Origin: Planctomycetota bacterium
GTDB lineage: Bacteria; Planctomycetota; UBA1135; UBA2386
Assembly: GCA_003235605.1 (NCBI GenBank)
Contig: QJVU01000066.1
Span: forward strand, 1 to 8,468
Reading direction: 5' to 3'
Length of the DNA stretch: 8,468 nt
Position 1 is the stretch's first letter, and the number at the start of each line of letters is the position of its first letter. The notes beneath the pieces were generated by a model. It saw nothing but the letters and a program-made list of their open reading frames with translations, made no database searches and had not been told where the DNA came from. Below are positions 6,508 to 8,468 of the stretch, piece after piece. A program made the translations under genes and the position numbers.

Positions 6508-6582
6508 TACGGAGTCGGGTACGTTCTTATCGTTTTGTGCGAAACGATAAGAACGTACCCGACTCCGTACTCCGACTACCGC
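6501..6582. repeat. Perfect 30-bp inverted repeat with 6-base loop between convergent genes
   Basis: The left arm 6506-6535 (starting AGTACGGAGTCGGG) is exactly complementary to the right arm 6542-6571, with loop TGTGCG at 6536-6541. Outside this, GCGGTAG at 6501-6507 pairs with CTACCGC at 6576-6582, with a few extra bases (TCGGAG in minus orientation) on the right side only. The TAG stops of both convergent genes lie in these outer arms. The loop-proximal half is clearly more AT-rich than the genes around it. There is no T-tract after the stem on either strand, so it is not a textbook intrinsic terminator, although it could act as a bidirectional transcription stop or RNase III site. The GTAG at the foot of the stem recalls REP palindromes mobilised by RAYT transposases. 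The structure is certain; the role is inferred. Confidence 0.9.
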
Positions 6583-8468
6583 ACCTTGTGCATCCGGGGC
6601 ACGTTGTACTCCTGGCCCTCACCATGGCAGATCTGGCAGGATTCGCCTCCAGAGGGACTGGTCATGACATCGATATGCGCTTGCGCATAGTCGGCGTCGT
6701 GACAGGAGCCACAAGCCGCCCGCCAAGCCCGGGTTGGCGTAGTCTGCAAGGGGTGATTCCGCGGTGCTGGGAGGGTCCAGGCGGTATTGCCCTCGCCGTG
6801 GCACTTCGCGCAGTTCATGGTGCCACCGGGCATCGAGGGGAAGCCGACGTCCTCGTAATTGTGGGCCGAGTAGTTGTTGGGGTAGCCGGAGCCGAAGCCG
6901 ACCACGGTGTAGGAGTCTGCCTTGTCGAGCTCCTTGCCATGGTGGATCTTGTGGAGCATCCTGCGGAACTCGATGGCGACCCCCTTGGTGGCCGGCGCAT
7001 TGGCCGCCACGTACTGCGGACGGTCTTCGCTCCCTGCGTTCCCGTGACAGGACAGGCACGTGTCCACGCCGCGGCGGCTGCCGCCGTGGAATACCAGGTC
7101 GTTGTGGCAAGCGTAGCAGTTCGTGGGCGAAGAGAGCCTCATGCGGGGCTCCAGCACGGTGGCATCCCCCACGAGGAACTGCTTGATCGCCGGGGGCGAG
7201 GTATCCCTGTAGGTCGTGTTCTGGCCGGACACGGAAACGACCACGGTCCGGCGGCCGTGCAGATCGACCCTGTAGGTTCCGCTCTCCATCGCCAGCCCGA
7301 TCCAGTTCCCCCAGTCCTGGCCGTTGTCGGGTGACTGGTTGAGTGCGCCAGGATAGGTGGCGGGCATCACGAAGTCCGTCCAGTACGACACGACAACCAG
7401 GTTGCCGGTGCCGAACTCGACGAGCTCGGTGATCTCGCCGGTGGCGGTGTTGCTGACGCTGTAATCGGGTGTGCCGCCCCCTTGGGTCTTGGCCGTCAGG
7501 GTCACCTCCTTCACCGTGGCGTTGGCGTCATGGGCGAACTTGAGTCCCGGGGCGTAGGCAGTCGCGTAGGCAGACGAGAACCAGAGCCGATCGGTTTGGA
7601 CCCACTGGACCCGCATGATCTCCTGCTTCCCAGACACGCCTTCGTCGATCAGGACGTAGTCATCCCGATCGAACTTCGCTCCGTCTCCCATCGCCAGGTC
7701 GATGTAGTTCTGCCGCGCAGGAGCCTCGGCCGCCAGCATGCTGGTGTCCTCGGTCCCGGTCCGGACCCAGAGCTGCGTCATGGCGCCAGCAATGTTCAGT
7801 TGCGGCGTCCGAGACGTGTTGAACTTGTCTCCGTTCGAAGACGTCGAGGCACCCACGATCTCGTAGTAGACCTGTTCCGGGAGCTTCATGGTGTGGGAGG
7901 GGCCGGCACCGAAGATGCCGGTCGGCACCTGGACGTACAGCAGCAGGTTGGGGTTGACGACGGGCCCGGCAACGACCGCCTCGAAGCGGTCCAGGGCCGC
8001 CGGGTTGATGTCGGCACCGTTGTTGTCCTTCAGGGTGAAGACCACCTCGACCTTCTCCCCAGGGTCGATGGTGCCGTCGTTGTTGTTGGTGCCGGCCTCG
8101 CTCACCGAGGTGATGGTGAAGTTCGTGCCTTCGGTGAGATTCGAGTTCAGGAGCGGGTGCAAGTGGGCATCCATCACGTCCAGGGCCGTGCCCTGGACCT
8201 TGTGGCAGAGGACGCACGCAGAGTCGTTGGCCTGAGCCGGCATCGTCTGGTTGTTGGAGGTGTACGGTTTGGTCCAGTCCACGTCGTCATGGCATGAGCC
8301 GCACACCCTCCGCGTCGGTTGGGTGTAGATCTGGGCCCCCTGGCTCGGGGGAGGCAGCGGTCCGGCGCCATCGGGATCCCCGTGGCACTTGTCGCAACGG
8401 ATCGCCCCCCTGCGGATCTTGTCCTCCTGGTCCTGCTGCGAATCGGTCAGGCTGTCGTAGCCGACATC
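6576..8468 (-). CDS. OmcA/MtrC-family multiheme c-type cytochrome, C-terminal 630 residues
   Basis: The reading frame is open to the right edge with no convincing start, so the N-terminus and export signal lie outside the window. Eight CxxCH haem sites are present at plus-strand positions 8382-8396, 8289-8303, 8202-8216, 7104-7118, 7044-7058, 6798-6812, 6699-6713 and 6624-6638. They fall as three plus five: the last three of an N-terminal cluster and a complete C-terminal pentahaem domain. The two clusters are separated by about 360 residues of Cys-free, beta-rich sequence. MLHKIHHG (6936-6959) and the closing CQICHGEGxEYNVPRMHKV are characteristic of the OmcA/MtrC decahaem family, outer-membrane cytochromes that pass electrons to extracellular acceptors such as metal oxides. 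If the family pattern holds, two more haems lie upstream. The loop NNNDGTIDPGEKV (window residues about 128-140) could bind calcium. No MtrA/MtrB-like partner is in the window. The stop codon lies in the palindrome at 6501-6582. Confidence 0.92.
   Translation of the reverse strand, partial: DVGYDSLTDSQQDQEDKIRRGAIRCDKCHGDPDGAGPLPPPSQGAQIYTQPTRRVCGSCHDDVDWTKPYTSNNQTMPAQANDSACVLCHKVQGTALDVMDAHLHPLLNSNLTEGTNFTITSVSEAGTNNNDGTIDPGEKVEVVFTLKDNNGADINPAALDRFEAVVAGPVVNPNLLLYVQVPTGIFGAGPSHTMKLPEQVYYEIVGASTSSNGDKFNTSRTPQLNIAGAMTQLWVRTGTEDTSMLAAEAPARQNYIDLAMGDGAKFDRDDYVLIDEGVSGKQEIMRVQWVQTDRLWFSSAYATAYAPGLKFAHDANATVKEVTLTAKTQGGGTPDYSVSNTATGEITELVEFGTGNLVVVSYWTDFVMPATYPGALNQSPDNGQDWGNWIGLAMESGTYRVDLHGRRTVVVSVSGQNTTYRDTSPPAIKQFLVGDATVLEPRMRLSSPTNCYACHNDLVFHGGSRRGVDTCLSCHGNAGSEDRPQYVAANAPATKGVAIEFRRMLHKIHHGKELDKADSYTVVGFGSGYPNNYSAHNYEDVGFPSMPGGTMNCAKCHGEGNTAWTLPAPRNHPLQTTPTRAWRAACGSCHDADYAQAHIDVMTSPSGGESCQICHGEGQEYNVPRMHKVR

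Noticed and set aside
6508..6575. The palindrome as a classical Rho-independent bidirectional terminator.
   Set aside because: The A/T-rich part is at the loop, not flanking the stem, so the defining T-tract is missing on both strands. Another termination or processing mechanism remains possible.
6537..8297. Plus-strand open frames (265 and 271 codons) opposite the cytochrome.
   Set aside because: The minus strand carries eight in-frame CxxCH sites and family motifs; the plus-strand products have none.

Overview
The window is GC-rich and densely packed, with no gap over 80 bases. It suggests a Gram-negative bacterium: it carries an OmcA/MtrC-type extracellular multiheme cytochrome and exported proteins with signal peptides. 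Planctomycetota, Myxococcota or a similar GC-rich phylum would fit, but nothing here fixes the taxonomy. I see no tRNA, rRNA, CRISPR array, transposase or phage gene.

Layout. (1) Positions 1-1138, minus strand: a crotonase-family enoyl-CoA hydratase followed, with an ATGA stop/start overlap, by a medium-chain dehydrogenase/reductase cut by the window edge. This looks like a small acyl-CoA or carbonyl metabolism operon. (2) A 76-base divergent intergenic region with a strong hairpin at the hydratase start. (3) Positions 1215-6507, plus strand: a small single-cluster [4Fe-4S] ferredoxin, a DUF3299-like exported protein, a HEAT-like exported protein or lipoprotein, and a 1133-residue GlmS-like protein whose ATG directly follows the previous stop codon. 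Gaps are 38, 29 and 0 bases, so at least the last three are probably co-transcribed. (4) Positions 6501-6582: a perfect 30-bp inverted repeat with a 6-base loop between convergent genes. (5) Positions 6576-8468, minus strand: the C-terminal 630 residues of an OmcA/MtrC-family multiheme c-type cytochrome with eight CxxCH sites visible; its N-terminus lies beyond the window.

The most interesting items are the giant GlmS-like protein and the palindrome. The GlmS-like protein keeps almost all amidotransferase and isomerase catalytic residues. However, about 140 residues are inserted right after its N-terminal nucleophile Cys, about 100 before the catalytic C-tail lysine, and about 195 lie beyond that lysine, where ordinary GlmS stops. 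The palindrome is unusually long and perfect, more AT-rich near its loop than its surroundings, and its flanking GCGGTAG sequences supply the TAG stop codons of both convergent genes. A REP-like mobile palindrome, a bidirectional processing or termination signal, and an assembly artefact are all possible.

I see no convincing functional link joining all the genes into one system. The window reads as three adjacent transcription units.
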